A DNA stretch of 64,000 nucleotides from Palsa-601 sp963801185 (lineage in GTDB: Bacteria > Actinomycetota > Acidimicrobiia > Acidimicrobiales > Bog-793), in the NCBI GenBank assembly GCA_963801185.1, contig CAWDDW010000003.1:930001-994000 (forward strand), read 5' to 3'. This document shows, one piece after another, positions 54,876 to 63,764 of this stretch (its first letter is position 1; each line of letters opens with the position of its first letter). The position numbers and the translations under genes were made by a program. The notes below the pieces were generated by a model. It searched no databases, had not been told where the DNA came from, and worked only from the letters and a program-made list of their open reading frames with translations.

Positions 54876-55493
54876 ATGGGACGCACCTACGACGAGATCG
54901 ACGAACGGCTGCGGGCCTTCTTGTTGGCTCAGCCGGTCTTCTTCGTCTCGTCAGCACCTCTCAGCGCCGAAGGCCACGTCAATTGCTCGCCGAAGAGCAA
55001 CAACGGCGAGTTGGCGATCCTTGACGCGACCACGGTCGCCTTCCTCGACCGCACGGGCAGCGGCGCCGAGACGATCGCGCACCTGAGCGAGCCTGGGAAC
55101 GGCCGCATCGTGCTCATGTTCTGCGCGTTCGAGGGGCCTCCCCGCATCATCCGGCTCCACGGCCGGGGGGAGGTGGTCCTGCGGGACGAGGAGGGCAGCG
55201 CACGGTTCGAGTCGTTGTTCAGGCCCGAGTCCGTGTTCGCCTCCCGCTCCGTCATCGTCGTCCACGTCGACCGGATCGCCGACTCCTGCGGCTACGGCGT
55301 CCCGCTCATGGCTTTCCAGTCCCACCGCACGCAGGCCGACAAGTGGCATGACAGCAAGGGCGAGGAGGGCGTGCGGGAGTACTGGGCGGAGAACAACACC
55401 TCCTCCCTCGACGGCTTGCCGGGCGTTCCCGGCCCTGCCGCCGGGCCTAAGCCGGCCGCACCTCGGCCAGGAACTCGAGCAACAACCGGTTGA
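54876..55493 (+). CDS. pyridoxamine 5'-phosphate oxidase-family protein
   Basis: 205 residues. Split-barrel flavin fold: RAFLLAQPVFFVSSAPLSAEGHVNCSPKS, then VAFLDRTGSGAETIAHL, NGRIVLMFCAFEGPPRIIRLHGRGEVV and SCGYGVPLMAF. Typical of actinobacterial PPOX-like FMN or F420 reductases of unknown substrate, not of true PdxH. ATG 54876 lies six bases after AAGACT, a plausible -10. Its last 47 bases overlap the convergent hydrolase gene, an unusual tail-to-tail arrangement; the Pro/Ala-rich C-terminus may be extra. Confidence 0.78.
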   Translation: MGRTYDEIDERLRAFLLAQPVFFVSSAPLSAEGHVNCSPKSNNGELAILDATTVAFLDRTGSGAETIAHLSEPGNGRIVLMFCAFEGPPRIIRLHGRGEVVLRDEEGSARFESLFRPESVFASRSVIVVHVDRIADSCGYGVPLMAFQSHRTQADKWHDSKGEEGVREYWAENNTSSLDGLPGVPGPAAGPKPAAPRPGTRATTG

Positions 55494-56427
55494 CGTCGTC
55501 GGCTCGCTCCTGTTGCACCCAGTGACCGCAATTCTCGAGGACGTGGCTGCCCTTCAAGAGCGGGAGGGTCACTCCGAACCGGGCGATGGCGCTTGCCCCC
55601 CAAATCGTCGGCCCGTCGCGGTCGCCCCCGATGAACAGGGCAGGCACCAGCAGCGGTTGTCCCCGCAAGGAGGCGAGGTCAGCCCAGTCGCGATCGAGGT
55701 TCCGGTACCGGTTGAGGCCGCCGGCAAGGCCGGTGCGCTCGAACTCCGACACGTAGACGTCGAGCTTCGATGCTGACAGCCAGGCGAGCTCTGTGTCGAG
55801 GGCCGGGAGCCGGTCGACCAGTCGCTCACCCCTCGGGATGATGGCCATTCCCGCGCCGGCGTGCACCCCGTCGGCCGAGGCCCCGTAATAGAAACCTTCG
55901 AGCCACCGCCTCACATCCTCCTCCGCCTCCGCCTCCGCCCGACCCGGCTCTTGGAAGTAGTTCATGTAGAACTCGTTGTCGGGGCCCACCATCTCGGCGA
56001 ACACCTTGGTCGGCTGGCTCACGCTCGGCGGCGCGTACGGGACGCTCAACAGGGCGATCGCGTCGAAGAGATCCGGGCGCAGCAGTACCGAGGACCATGA
56101 GATCGGCGCACCCCAGTCGTGACCGACGATCACGACGTGCTCGGCACCGAAGTGCTCGGCCAGCGCAGCGTTGTCGGCGACATGGAGGACGACGCGGTAG
56201 TCCTCGACGCGGCGCGGCTTGCCCGAGCGCCCGTACCCGCGGACGTCGAGGGCGACAGCGTGGTAGCCGGCGGCCGCGAGTGCGGGAAGTTGATTGCGCC
56301 AGGAGTACGACAGCTCGGGGAAGCCGTGGACCATCAGGACGAGCGGGCCGTCGCTCGGCCCTTGCTCGACGTAGTGGATCCGGACGCTGCCGGACATCAC
56401 ATGACCGTGGGTGTGTTCGTTGTTCAT
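55447..56427 (-). CDS. alpha/beta hydrolase, epoxide hydrolase type
   Basis: 326 residues. HGFPELSYSW supplies the oxyanion-hole motif of epoxide hydrolases, the nucleophile is Asp in VIVGHDWGAPISW, the acid is in FIGGDRDGPT, and the base His in LENCGHWVQQE. The lid contains LEGFYYG with a possible acid Tyr. Likely opens epoxides by water; related dehalogenases share this layout. No export signal. Ten bases separate it from the oxidoreductase stop upstream, so they form an operon with MmcQ. Confidence 0.83.
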   Translation of the reverse strand: MNNEHTHGHVMSGSVRIHYVEQGPSDGPLVLMVHGFPELSYSWRNQLPALAAAGYHAVALDVRGYGRSGKPRRVEDYRVVLHVADNAALAEHFGAEHVVIVGHDWGAPISWSSVLLRPDLFDAIALLSVPYAPPSVSQPTKVFAEMVGPDNEFYMNYFQEPGRAEAEAEEDVRRWLEGFYYGASADGVHAGAGMAIIPRGERLVDRLPALDTELAWLSASKLDVYVSEFERTGLAGGLNRYRNLDRDWADLASLRGQPLLVPALFIGGDRDGPTIWGASAIARFGVTLPLLKGSHVLENCGHWVQQERADDVNRLLLEFLAEVRPA

Positions 56428-56436
56428 GGCGCCGCC

Positions 56437-57444
56437 TCAGAGCTTCACGACGACTTTGCCGGTGTTCCCACCGGTGAAGAGGAGGTTGAGTGCTTCGGGG
56501 GCGTGCTCGAGGCCCTCGACGACGTGCTCGGAGTGCTTCAGCTTCCCCTCGAGGACCCAGGTCAGGATGTCGGCCTGGGCTTCGGCGAACCGGTGCCCGT
56601 AGTCGAGGATGATGAAGCCCTCCATGCGGCCACGGCGGAGCAACAAGTTGATGTAGTTGGAGGGGCCGGGAGGCAAACCGCCCGAGTTGTAGTTCGCGAT
56701 CGCCCCGCAGAGAACGACCCGGCCCCGCATGGCGAGGTTGCCGAGCGCGGCGTCCAAGATCGCGCCTCCGACGTTGTCGAAGTAGACGTCCAAACCTTTC
56801 GGCGCCTCCTCGTGGAGGCGCCGGGCGACGTTCTCGGACTTGTAGTCGATGGCCGAGTCCATACCGAGCTCGTCGACGACGTACGCGCACTTGTCCGGGC
56901 CACCGGCGATGCCGATGACCTTGCCCGCGCCCTTGGCCTTGGCTATCTGGCCGACCGAGGAGCCGGTAGCGCCGGCCGCGCCCGAGACCGCGACCACGTC
57001 GCCCTCTTTCATCTGCCCGACGTCGAGCAGCCCGAAGTACGCCGTCATCCCCGTGATGCCGAAGACGTTGATCGCCGCCAGCGGGTCGATCCCTTCGGGG
57101 AGCACCTGCATGGCTGCTTGGCCATCACCAGCGAGCGCGTAGTCCTGCCAGCCCACCATGCCGAAGACGAGCTGACCCGCCGCATAGAGCCCGGTATTGG
57201 AGGAGATGACCTCGCCGATGCCTCCGCTGCGTATCAACTCCCCGATCCCGATCGGAGGGAGGTAGCCGGCGGCGTCGTTCATCCACGTCCGGATCGTCGG
57301 GTCGATCGACAGATAGCGGACGCGGAGGAGAGCCTCGCCCTCACCGGGCTCTGGCACCGGGGCTGTCTCGAGGGTGACGGTCGAGTCGTCCACCATGCCC
57401 GTCGGGCGTTTTGCGAGGACGAGCCGTCGATTCTCTTGGGTCAT
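56437..57444 (-). CDS. NADP-dependent zinc-free alcohol-dehydrogenase-like reductase
   Basis: 335 residues of the medium-chain dehydrogenase family (prostaglandin reductase / curA type). It begins NRRLVLAKRPTGMVDD, has YLSIDPTIRTWMN, the nucleotide fold VVAVSGAAGATGSSVGQIAKAKGAGKVIGIAGG, and YFDNVGGAILDAAL. It likely reduces alpha,beta-unsaturated ketones or aldehydes with NADPH. No zinc ligands. The ATG overlaps the MmcQ stop (ATGA). Confidence 0.85.
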   Translation of the reverse strand: MTQENRRLVLAKRPTGMVDDSTVTLETAPVPEPGEGEALLRVRYLSIDPTIRTWMNDAAGYLPPIGIGELIRSGGIGEVISSNTGLYAAGQLVFGMVGWQDYALAGDGQAAMQVLPEGIDPLAAINVFGITGMTAYFGLLDVGQMKEGDVVAVSGAAGATGSSVGQIAKAKGAGKVIGIAGGPDKCAYVVDELGMDSAIDYKSENVARRLHEEAPKGLDVYFDNVGGAILDAALGNLAMRGRVVLCGAIANYNSGGLPPGPSNYINLLLRRGRMEGFIILDYGHRFAEAQADILTWVLEGKLKHSEHVVEGLEHAPEALNLLFTGGNTGKVVVKL

Positions 57445-57806
57445 GCCGAGAGCGTAGGGCCGTCGAGCTGGCGGCTCAGCCGCTTCGGTGCGACGGTCCG
57501 GTAGCTCTCCTCGATCCAGTCTTCGAGCAACCCGGCCGGGGTCGACTCGAACAGGAGCGTCACCCACCCGGCGCGGCCGAGGCCGTAACCGGTCCGGACC
57601 GCTCCGGGGAGGTCGAGCGCCTGGTCCGCCGAGTCCGGAAGCTTGACGCTGATCCTCGCCCCACCCGGGTCATCGGGCCCTCCGAGGAAGGCGAAGACCT
57701 TCTTCCCGACCTTCACGACCGTCTCGCCCCACGGGTTGTCCTCCCACGCTTCGGGGAAAGTGAGGGCGTAGGCGAGGAGGTCTTCGGGCCGCGCGCGCTG
57801 AGCCAT
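57441..57806 (-). CDS. MmcQ/YjbR family protein
   Basis: 121 residues. Family signs: LAYALTFPEAWEDNPWGETVVKVGKKVFAFLG, ISVKLPDSADQALDLPGAVRTGYGLGRAGWVTL. A small alpha+beta fold with DNA-binding-like shape but unknown role. ATG 57806 is eight bases from a TACCGT box on the minus strand. First gene of the MmcQ, reductase, hydrolase unit. Confidence 0.8.
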   Translation of the reverse strand: MAQRARPEDLLAYALTFPEAWEDNPWGETVVKVGKKVFAFLGGPDDPGGARISVKLPDSADQALDLPGAVRTGYGLGRAGWVTLLFESTPAGLLEDWIEESYRTVAPKRLSRQLDGPTLSA

Positions 57807-57881
57807 CGGCGCCCACGGTACCTGGCGAGCGATAATCAGGCTGGCGGAACGGCATGGCGTGGCGAGAAGAGGAGCAAGGTC

Positions 57882-58700
57882 ATGGGGACGGGGAACCTGC
57901 AAGCGGCTTATGCGCCGTTCGTTGCCTGCTTGCTCGCAGGAGGTTTCGAGGCGCCGGCGGACGGGGAGTGGAGCGCCGAGCTGGTCGCAGCTCACGTCGC
58001 CTTGAACAACGACCTCATCGCCGAGACGGCTGAGAAGGTCACCGCCGGCCAAGAGGTCGCGTACGACAACGAGGGCGCGGTCGACGAGTCCGCCCTCACC
58101 CGCCATGTCGAGAGTGTCGGTGGGCTGACAGGTCTCGCCGCCGACGTCGAGCGCACCGCCGGGCGGCTCGAGAGCGCCCGGGAGGCGCTCGGCGAAGAGC
58201 TGGCGGGGACGCTCGTGCACGTCGTCATCCACGACGGGGGCAAGACCGTCGTGGATGGCCCCGTCCCGATCGGGGCGTTCATCGACGGCAACGCCGGCTT
58301 CCACCTCGACCGGCACCTCGATCAGTTGAAAGCGCTTCAGCCTCCCCGGGTCGCGGGGGCGCCCGCGGAGTTCGACTCCTACGAGCTCGTACTGCTGATG
58401 AGGGTCCCCGAACCGCCTCGGTTGGGCGAGGCGGAAGGCGAGCTGCTGCAAGGTCAGCACCTCGGCTACTTCGCCAACATGCAGGACCTCGGTTACATGA
58501 CCGTCGTGGGACCGATCCGCGAGGACGAGGAGATCGCCGGCGTCTGCGCGTACCGCGTGGGCTCGCTCGAGAAGGCGCGCAAGCTGGCAGAGGACGACCC
58601 TGCAATTCGGGCAGGTCAGTTCACCGTGCGGGTCATGCAGTGGTACACGGCCAAAGGCGCGATGTCCTTCCCGGTAACCTCCGTGAATCGCGAGAGCTGA
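57882..58700 (+). CDS. DinB/mycothiol-transferase-like plus YCII-domain fusion
   Basis: 272 residues. The N-terminal half (GNLQAAYAPFVACLLAGGFEAPADGEWSAELVAAHVALNND) resembles DinB/maleylpyruvate-isomerase helical bundles used with mycothiol. The C-terminal ~90 residues (LGYFANMQDLGYMTVVGPIREDEEIAGVCAYRVGSLEKARKLAEDDPAI) are a YCII-related domain with its Asp/His-type active site. Fusion is inferred from similarity by eye. GAGGAG precedes ATG 57882. The stop is 13 bp before the dienelactone hydrolase gene. Confidence 0.65.
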   Translation: MGTGNLQAAYAPFVACLLAGGFEAPADGEWSAELVAAHVALNNDLIAETAEKVTAGQEVAYDNEGAVDESALTRHVESVGGLTGLAADVERTAGRLESAREALGEELAGTLVHVVIHDGGKTVVDGPVPIGAFIDGNAGFHLDRHLDQLKALQPPRVAGAPAEFDSYELVLLMRVPEPPRLGEAEGELLQGQHLGYFANMQDLGYMTVVGPIREDEEIAGVCAYRVGSLEKARKLAEDDPAIRAGQFTVRVMQWYTAKGAMSFPVTSVNRES

Positions 58701-58713
58701 GGAGGAGTGTGAC

Positions 58714-59475
58714 ATGTACACCGGCTTGATCGCAGAAGAGGTGCGCATAACGGGTCATGGAGGCGACGAGATCAACGCCTATCTCGCGCGCCCGCTAGGT
58801 CCGGGACCGTTCCCCGGTGTGGCCGTGATCCATCACATGCCCGGCTTCGACGAGGCGACTACCGAGATCACCCGCAAGTTCGCAGCTCACGGGTACCTCG
58901 CCATCATGCCGAACCTGCACTACCGGGAAGGCCCCGAGGCGTCGCCCGACGATGCGGCGGCCGCCTCGCGGTCAGCGGGCGGCGTTCCCGACGACCGCTT
59001 CCTCGGTGATCTCACGGGCGCGATAGAGCACCTCCGGTCGTTCGAGGAGTTCAACGGCAAGGTGGGAGTGATCGGGTACTGCTCGGGGGGAAGGCAGTCG
59101 TTTCTCGCGGCTTGCTCCCTCGAGGTCGACGCTGCCGTCGACTGCTACGGCGCCTTCGTCGTGGGGGACCCGCCCGAGGGGATGCCCCTCAAGGTCACTT
59201 CGGTCGTGCATCTCGCCGAGCACCTCCACTGCCCGGTTCTCGGGCTGTTCGGCAACGAGGACAAGTTCCCCACGCCCGAGGACGTCGACGCGCTCGAGGC
59301 CGAGCTGCAGCGCGTAGGGGCGGTGTACGAGTTCCACCGGTATGACAACGCCGGGCATGGTTTCTTCGCCGTGGATCGCACGATGTACCGCCCCGAGGCG
59401 GCGGTGGACGGGTGGAACCGGATTTTCGACTTCTACGGTCGCCACCTCGCCGGGTCGGGGGAGGTGAGCAGCTGA
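58714..59475 (+). CDS. dienelactone hydrolase family protein
   Basis: 253 residues, alpha/beta hydrolase. The nucleophile is Cys in GVIGYCSGGRQSF, the acid is in FGNEDKFPTPEDVD, the base His in YDNAGHGFFAVDR. Cys instead of Ser is the dienelactone-hydrolase signature. It may cleave cyclic esters in aromatic-compound breakdown, or another ester. Precedes and overlaps a small conserved gene. Confidence 0.85.
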   Translation: MYTGLIAEEVRITGHGGDEINAYLARPLGPGPFPGVAVIHHMPGFDEATTEITRKFAAHGYLAIMPNLHYREGPEASPDDAAAASRSAGGVPDDRFLGDLTGAIEHLRSFEEFNGKVGVIGYCSGGRQSFLAACSLEVDAAVDCYGAFVVGDPPEGMPLKVTSVVHLAEHLHCPVLGLFGNEDKFPTPEDVDALEAELQRVGAVYEFHRYDNAGHGFFAVDRTMYRPEAAVDGWNRIFDFYGRHLAGSGEVSS

Positions 59476-59735
59476 TGTGTTCCTACGTGACCGTGAAGTC
59501 CGCTGTCGAGGGGAGCGGTAAGGGCGCGTCCGGTTGGTTCCGCCTGAGCCATGCGATGACCTATTTCGACCACCCCTACCATTCGCCGTACGAGCACACG
59601 CTCAACATCGACTTCCTCGACGAGGACGCGGGCCCGTCCGCCCGTGTCGCCGTGGAGCTCACGCCGCAGTCTGCTCGCGAGCTCGTTCGCTGTATCGAGG
59701 AGGCGCTCGCGGCTGCAGGCGACGCCGCCGGTTGA
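59475..59735 (+). CDS. small conserved protein, DUF6295-like
   Basis: 86 residues from an ATG sharing its A with the previous TGA (TGATG), so translation is coupled. MCSYVTVKSAVEGSGKGASGWFRLSHAMTYFDHPYHSPYEHTLNIDF matches a short actinobacterial family that I recall as DUF6295; the name is from memory. Conserved Cys2 and His residues (SHAMTYFDHPYH, EHTLNIDF) might bind a metal. Role unknown. Confidence 0.6.
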   Translation: MCSYVTVKSAVEGSGKGASGWFRLSHAMTYFDHPYHSPYEHTLNIDFLDEDAGPSARVAVELTPQSARELVRCIEEALAAAGDAAG

Positions 59736-59746
59736 CAGTGGGGACC

Positions 59747-60883
59747 TCAGCGCTGCATCTCGACGACGGACCCGATCAGGCCGCTCTTAGTGAGATAGAT
59801 CCCCGACGCCGCACAGCTGTCGGCGCCCGGGCACGAGACATTCGTGAGGTCGACGTAGGACTCGCCCCGTCCATCCCGGGGCAGCGGAGCGTAGGTGTCC
59901 TCCCATGACAGGCCCGACCCGGACAACAGGTAGTTCCCGCTCCCGCTCGTCATGGCGCCGACTGCGCTGCAGTATCCGGCACTGGCGCACGAGTCGTAGA
60001 GGAGGGCGCCGGGCACCAACCTCCCGCTTCGCTTCGGCACGGGTGCCTTGGCCACGCTGAACGAGGTGCCGGAGCCGGAGAGCAGGTCGGGCTCGAGGTG
60101 GTGCTTGATGGTCACGTAGGCCCCCACACCGAGGCAGCTCTTCGAGGCACAGGAGATGCCCTCCGCCTCGGACGCGTTGGCGAGCCCGCCGGAGGGCTCC
60201 GCGGCGGTGACAGTCTCGACCTTGCTGTGATCGAGCGACACGATCAGGCCGTCGAGGCCCGTAATGCCCTCACCCTCCCCGAGGGCATCGCATCGATCAC
60301 CGCTGAGACACGAGACCGAGCTCAGGGCCGACAGCTCGAAGTGCAGGCCGGATGGCAGGGGAACTTTCGGCGCCTTCCACGAGGACCCCGCTCCTATCAC
60401 CACGTATGGCTTCGGCGAGGTGACATGCCCGGCAGCACCGGCTGCGACACAGAAAGTGGCGCCCGAACAGGCGACACCGGAGAGGAACGTGCCCTTTGCC
60501 TTCGATCCCGTGGTCGGCGGGGACTCGTGGGCCGACCACTTCCCGCCGTGGTCCCAGAAAAGCACGGAAGGTGCACCACCGAGGAGAGCGACAAGACCAG
60601 TCGCGCTGGCCGCGAGGAGACAGTTCCCGCCCGAGCAGGCAATCCCGACGGGGGTCTCCTCGCTCGCAGTTGTCACCCCTGGCGGAAGAGCAAGTGATGA
60701 CACCGTCCAGGTCTTGCCGCTCTTGACCGCTACGAACGGCAGATCGCCCGCGGGCGTGCCGGCGTCGCCGGCGGCGATGCAGGAGGAAGCGCTCGGGCAC
60801 GTGACGGTGTCGAGGACGGAGCCGAACGGAGTCTCTCCACCTGGGGGTGTCAGCTGGATGGGCGTCCAACTCGTCCCCTTCAA
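59747..60883 (-). CDS. Cys-repeat protein, probable beta-propeller, 5' end missing
   Basis: The frame is open from 61048 (right after the epimerase stop) but has no ATG/GTG/TTG until TTG 60883, giving 378 residues. It holds repeats built on a motif like VxC-x5..7-C-xAxG (TCPSASSCIAAG, ACSGGNCLLAAS, ACSGATFCVAAG, SCLSGDRCDALG, SCASKSCLGVG, SCASAGYCSAVG, SCPGADSCAASG); an eighth, VNCSSSAHCTAVG, is upstream of the TTG. Seven or eight blades with disulfides suggest an extracellular propeller, but no signal peptide is present. Likely truncated. Function unknown. Confidence 0.55.
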   Translation of the reverse strand: MKGTSWTPIQLTPPGGETPFGSVLDTVTCPSASSCIAAGDAGTPAGDLPFVAVKSGKTWTVSSLALPPGVTTASEETPVGIACSGGNCLLAASATGLVALLGGAPSVLFWDHGGKWSAHESPPTTGSKAKGTFLSGVACSGATFCVAAGAAGHVTSPKPYVVIGAGSSWKAPKVPLPSGLHFELSALSSVSCLSGDRCDALGEGEGITGLDGLIVSLDHSKVETVTAAEPSGGLANASEAEGISCASKSCLGVGAYVTIKHHLEPDLLSGSGTSFSVAKAPVPKRSGRLVPGALLYDSCASAGYCSAVGAMTSGSGNYLLSGSGLSWEDTYAPLPRDGRGESYVDLTNVSCPGADSCAASGIYLTKSGLIGSVVEMQR

Positions 60884-61048
60884 CGTCTCGACAAGGGGGC
60901 CGGTCGCTATGTCGGAGGCTTCGTTGACCGTCGTGCCGACAGCCGTGCAGTGGGCGGACGAGCTGCAGTTGACATCGGCTATCTCGGCAATGAAGTCCTT
61001 GAAGCCGGAGTGTGGACCCGCTGCCGAAGCGTGCGCAGGTGAGCCGGC

Positions 61049-62042
61049 TTACTTGGTCGCCAGCCAGGAGGCGAGGAGCTCCTTCTCCCGGGCGGCGTCG
61101 AGCCCGACGGAGTCCGGGCGGGGAGTGGGCTCGGCACGCTCGTGGGCGTGGAGGCTCGCGCACGGTCTCCGACAGGGGGCGCGGCCGGAGCCCGGCGGCG
61201 ATCGCCCGACTCGGGTCGAGCGCGCTCATGTCGCGATCCTCGTCGGTCCCTGCCCACAGCGGGAGTTCCATGCCCGTCATGCCGGCCGCCTCGAGCCAGT
61301 CCGGGTCGACCCAGACGAGCTCGCTCCCGGCCGGAGCCACCTCAGCTGCCACGACCCGCAAGCAACCTTCGAACGAGAACGGCGGGGCCGGGCTCACGGC
61401 GTGGTACGCGCCGGGAGCGCCACCGCGGGAGAGCAGCACGACGAATGCGGCGAGGTCGCGTACGTCGATCACTTGGAACGGGTTCGCCGCTGGTCCCGGG
61501 GCGAGGATCTGTCCTCCACCGGCTAGGCGCTCCACCCAGTACGTGAACCGATAGGTGTGGTCGTACGGCCCTGCGACGTAGGTCGGGCGGACGATGTTGA
61601 CCGACTCGCCGAACGTCTCATGAGCGGCCTCTTCGCAGAGCGCCTTCAGGCCGCCGTAGGTGTGCCCGTTCACCGTCTCGGTGGTCGGGTCGTCCAGCAC
61701 GGCGAGCGGCAGGTCCTCGTTCCCGCCGGGCCCGCTCGCGCCGGCGTAGGCGGAGACCGAGGAGATCTGCACGTAGTGGCCGCCGCGCCCCCCGAGGGCT
61801 TGCGAGAGCGAGTGGACCTGGCGCGGTACGTACGCCGACGTGTCGATCGTCGCGTCCCATTCACCGGTCGAGAGCGCCGACAGGTCTGTGTTCCGGTCGC
61901 CGAGCCGGTGCTCGGCCTCTTCGAACAGCCCTGGGTTCGTCCGGCCGCGATGGAAGACGGTCACCTGGTCGCCTGCGGCGAGTGCGGTGGAGACGATGTG
62001 GCGTCCGATGAACTGGGTGCCACCTATGACGAGGATGCGCAT
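61049..62042 (-). CDS. NAD-dependent epimerase/dehydratase, frame broken once
   Basis: About 330 residues after skipping one base at 61149-61160, where LSETVR joins SLHAHERAEPTPRPDSVGL and the natural end ELLASWLATK. Extended SDR: VIGGTQFIGRHIV, then ISSVSAYAG, and Tyr/Lys in HTYGGLKALCEEAA, a YxxxK-like catalytic motif. Related to the plant-CSP41-like and reductase-type epimerases that often act on NAD(P)-sugars. No export signal. Confidence 0.8.
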
Positions 62043-62143
62043 CGGGCCATCCTTGGCATCAACCGAGCGTTGTGCAAGCGCGGGACCTTCGAGCCCCTCC
62101 AGTAGAAGAACAGCCCGGACAATCCCGGGTAGCGTCGGTCGGA

Positions 62144-62900
62144 GTGACCGTGCCCGTCCGGCTCCGCCAGGTCGTCCTCATCACGAGGGACCTGCCCGCG
62201 GCGACAAGGCGCCTCGAGGCCGAGCTCGGGCTCTCGCCGGGCTTCAAGGACGACGGGGTCGGCTACTTCGGCCTCGAGAACCGGGTGCTCGCGGCAGGCG
62301 ACTGTTTCGTCGAGGTGCTCACTCCGCTCTCCGAGGAGTCCACCGGGCATCGTTACCTCGAGCGGCGAGGGGGAGACGGCGGCTACATGGCGATCTTCCA
62401 GTTTGCCGAGAGGGAGGCCCCGCGCCGCCGCGCTGTCGAACTGGGTGTCCGGATCGTCTGGCAGTCGGACCTGGAGGACATATCGGGCACGCACCTCGAT
62501 CCCCGCGACATGCCGGGGGCGATCGTGTCGCTCGACTGGGCCGACCCGCCCGAGTCCTGGCGCTGGGCCGGGCCGGCTTGGCGAGGAGAGGCGGCCAGGA
62601 CGGCAGCGACCCGGCTCGGCGGCCTTGCCTCGCTCGATCTCGCGGTCGCAGACCCGCCCGCCGTCGCGACGAGGTGGGCGGCGGTCCTCGGCGCCGACGT
62701 GCAACTCGAAGGGTCCTCGATTCTGCTCCCCGGAGCCGGACAGATCATCACGTTCCGCGAGAGCTTCCGATCGAGACGGGGACGGGATCGTTGGATGCGG
62801 TCTCTCGCTTTCCCCGGTCGACGGGATACCGCCGACGGTCTCGGCCGAGATCGGGGGCATCCGCTTCACGGTGGCTCCACCGGCCGCCGCTACCAACTAG
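62144..62900 (+). CDS. VOC/glyoxalase-like protein, frame broken once
   Basis: About 251 residues from GTG 62144. The two halves join after skipping one base at 62753-62768 (ITFRE... to SDRDGDGIVGCGLSLSP). Each half is a VOC-type betaalphabetabetabeta module: VRLRQVVLITRDLPAATRRLEAELGL and ASLDLAVADPPAVATRWAAVLGA. Metal-ligand positions (His/Glu) are not obvious. A TAGCGT box is eight bases upstream. The stop, TAG at 62898, overlaps the AGGAG of the hydratase gene. Confidence 0.7.
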
Positions 62901-62908
62901 GAGTTCAC

Positions 62909-63742
62909 GTGACAGACCTTGACACCGGGACGGGAGATCTCCTCGCACGGATCGACGACGGCGTCGCGATCCTCACGTTCAATCGCCCCGAGCGACGCAA
63001 TGCATTCAGCACGCCGATGCTGAACGCGTTGGCGCGGATGCTCGCAGGATTCGAGACCGACGAGGACGTCAGATGCATCGTCGTCACCGGCGCCGGCGGA
63101 GCCTTTTCTGCGGGAGGCGACGTGAAGGGCATGGCGGGTGAGGGAGCGACCGACGGCGGAGCACCCGACCAACCGCGGTCCTATGATGCCGTAGTCCATC
63201 GCCAGCGAGTGAATCAGCGGGAGACGTCAGGGCGCCTCTGGGCCATGCCCAAGCCGACGATCGCAGTCATCCCAGGTCCCGCTGCGGGCGCCGGCCTGTC
63301 TCTCGCCCTCGCGTGCGACCTCCGCTACGCGGCGTCCGGCGCAATCCTGACGACCGCCTTTGCCCGGGTGGGGTTCGCGGGTGACTACGGGGGGACGTGG
63401 TTCCTGACGAGATTGGTCGGAGCGGCCAAGGCGCGGGAGCTCTACTTCTTCTCCGAGCGCATCACAGCAGAAGAGGGCGAGCGGATGGGGATCGTGAACG
63501 CGGTCTTCGACGCTCAGGACCTCGAGCGCGAGGCGCTCGGACGGGCGCGGCGCCTTGCCGAGGGGCCTTCCATCGCCTACCGCTACATGAAGGAGAACCT
63601 CAACCGCGCCGTCCACGGCGAGCTCGGTGAGTGCCTCGACATGGAGGCCGCGCACCACATCCACACCGGTACGACGGCCGACCATCGAGAGGCCGTGAAG
63701 GCCTTCGTCGAGCATCGGGAGCCCGTGTTCCGCCAGCGCTGA
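62909..63742 (+). CDS. enoyl-CoA hydratase/isomerase family protein
   Basis: 277 residues from GTG 62909 with AGGAG five bases upstream. Crotonase signature: VTGAGGAFSAGGDVKGM with oxyanion-hole NH groups, PGPAAGAGLSLALACDLRYAASGA, then FAGDYGGTWFLTRLVGAAKARELYF, where Asp is in the position of a catalytic acid. C-terminal trimer region HHIHTGTTADHREAVKAFVEHREP. Works on an acyl-CoA, likely in fatty-acid breakdown; the VOC gene next to it suggests a linked pathway. Confidence 0.87.
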   Translation: MTDLDTGTGDLLARIDDGVAILTFNRPERRNAFSTPMLNALARMLAGFETDEDVRCIVVTGAGGAFSAGGDVKGMAGEGATDGGAPDQPRSYDAVVHRQRVNQRETSGRLWAMPKPTIAVIPGPAAGAGLSLALACDLRYAASGAILTTAFARVGFAGDYGGTWFLTRLVGAAKARELYFFSERITAEEGERMGIVNAVFDAQDLEREALGRARRLAEGPSIAYRYMKENLNRAVHGELGECLDMEAAHHIHTGTTADHREAVKAFVEHREPVFRQR

Positions 63743-63764
63743 GGCCGCCGCGCTGCTTCGTGGG

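Noticed and set aside
2304..62768. Programmed +1 frameshifting as an explanation for the twelve breaks
   Set aside because: No stop codon or rare-codon pause sits at the shift points, as it does in prfB-type sites, and unrelated core genes are affected. Sequence error is simpler, though the shared GAAGCTCGGG word is reported separately.
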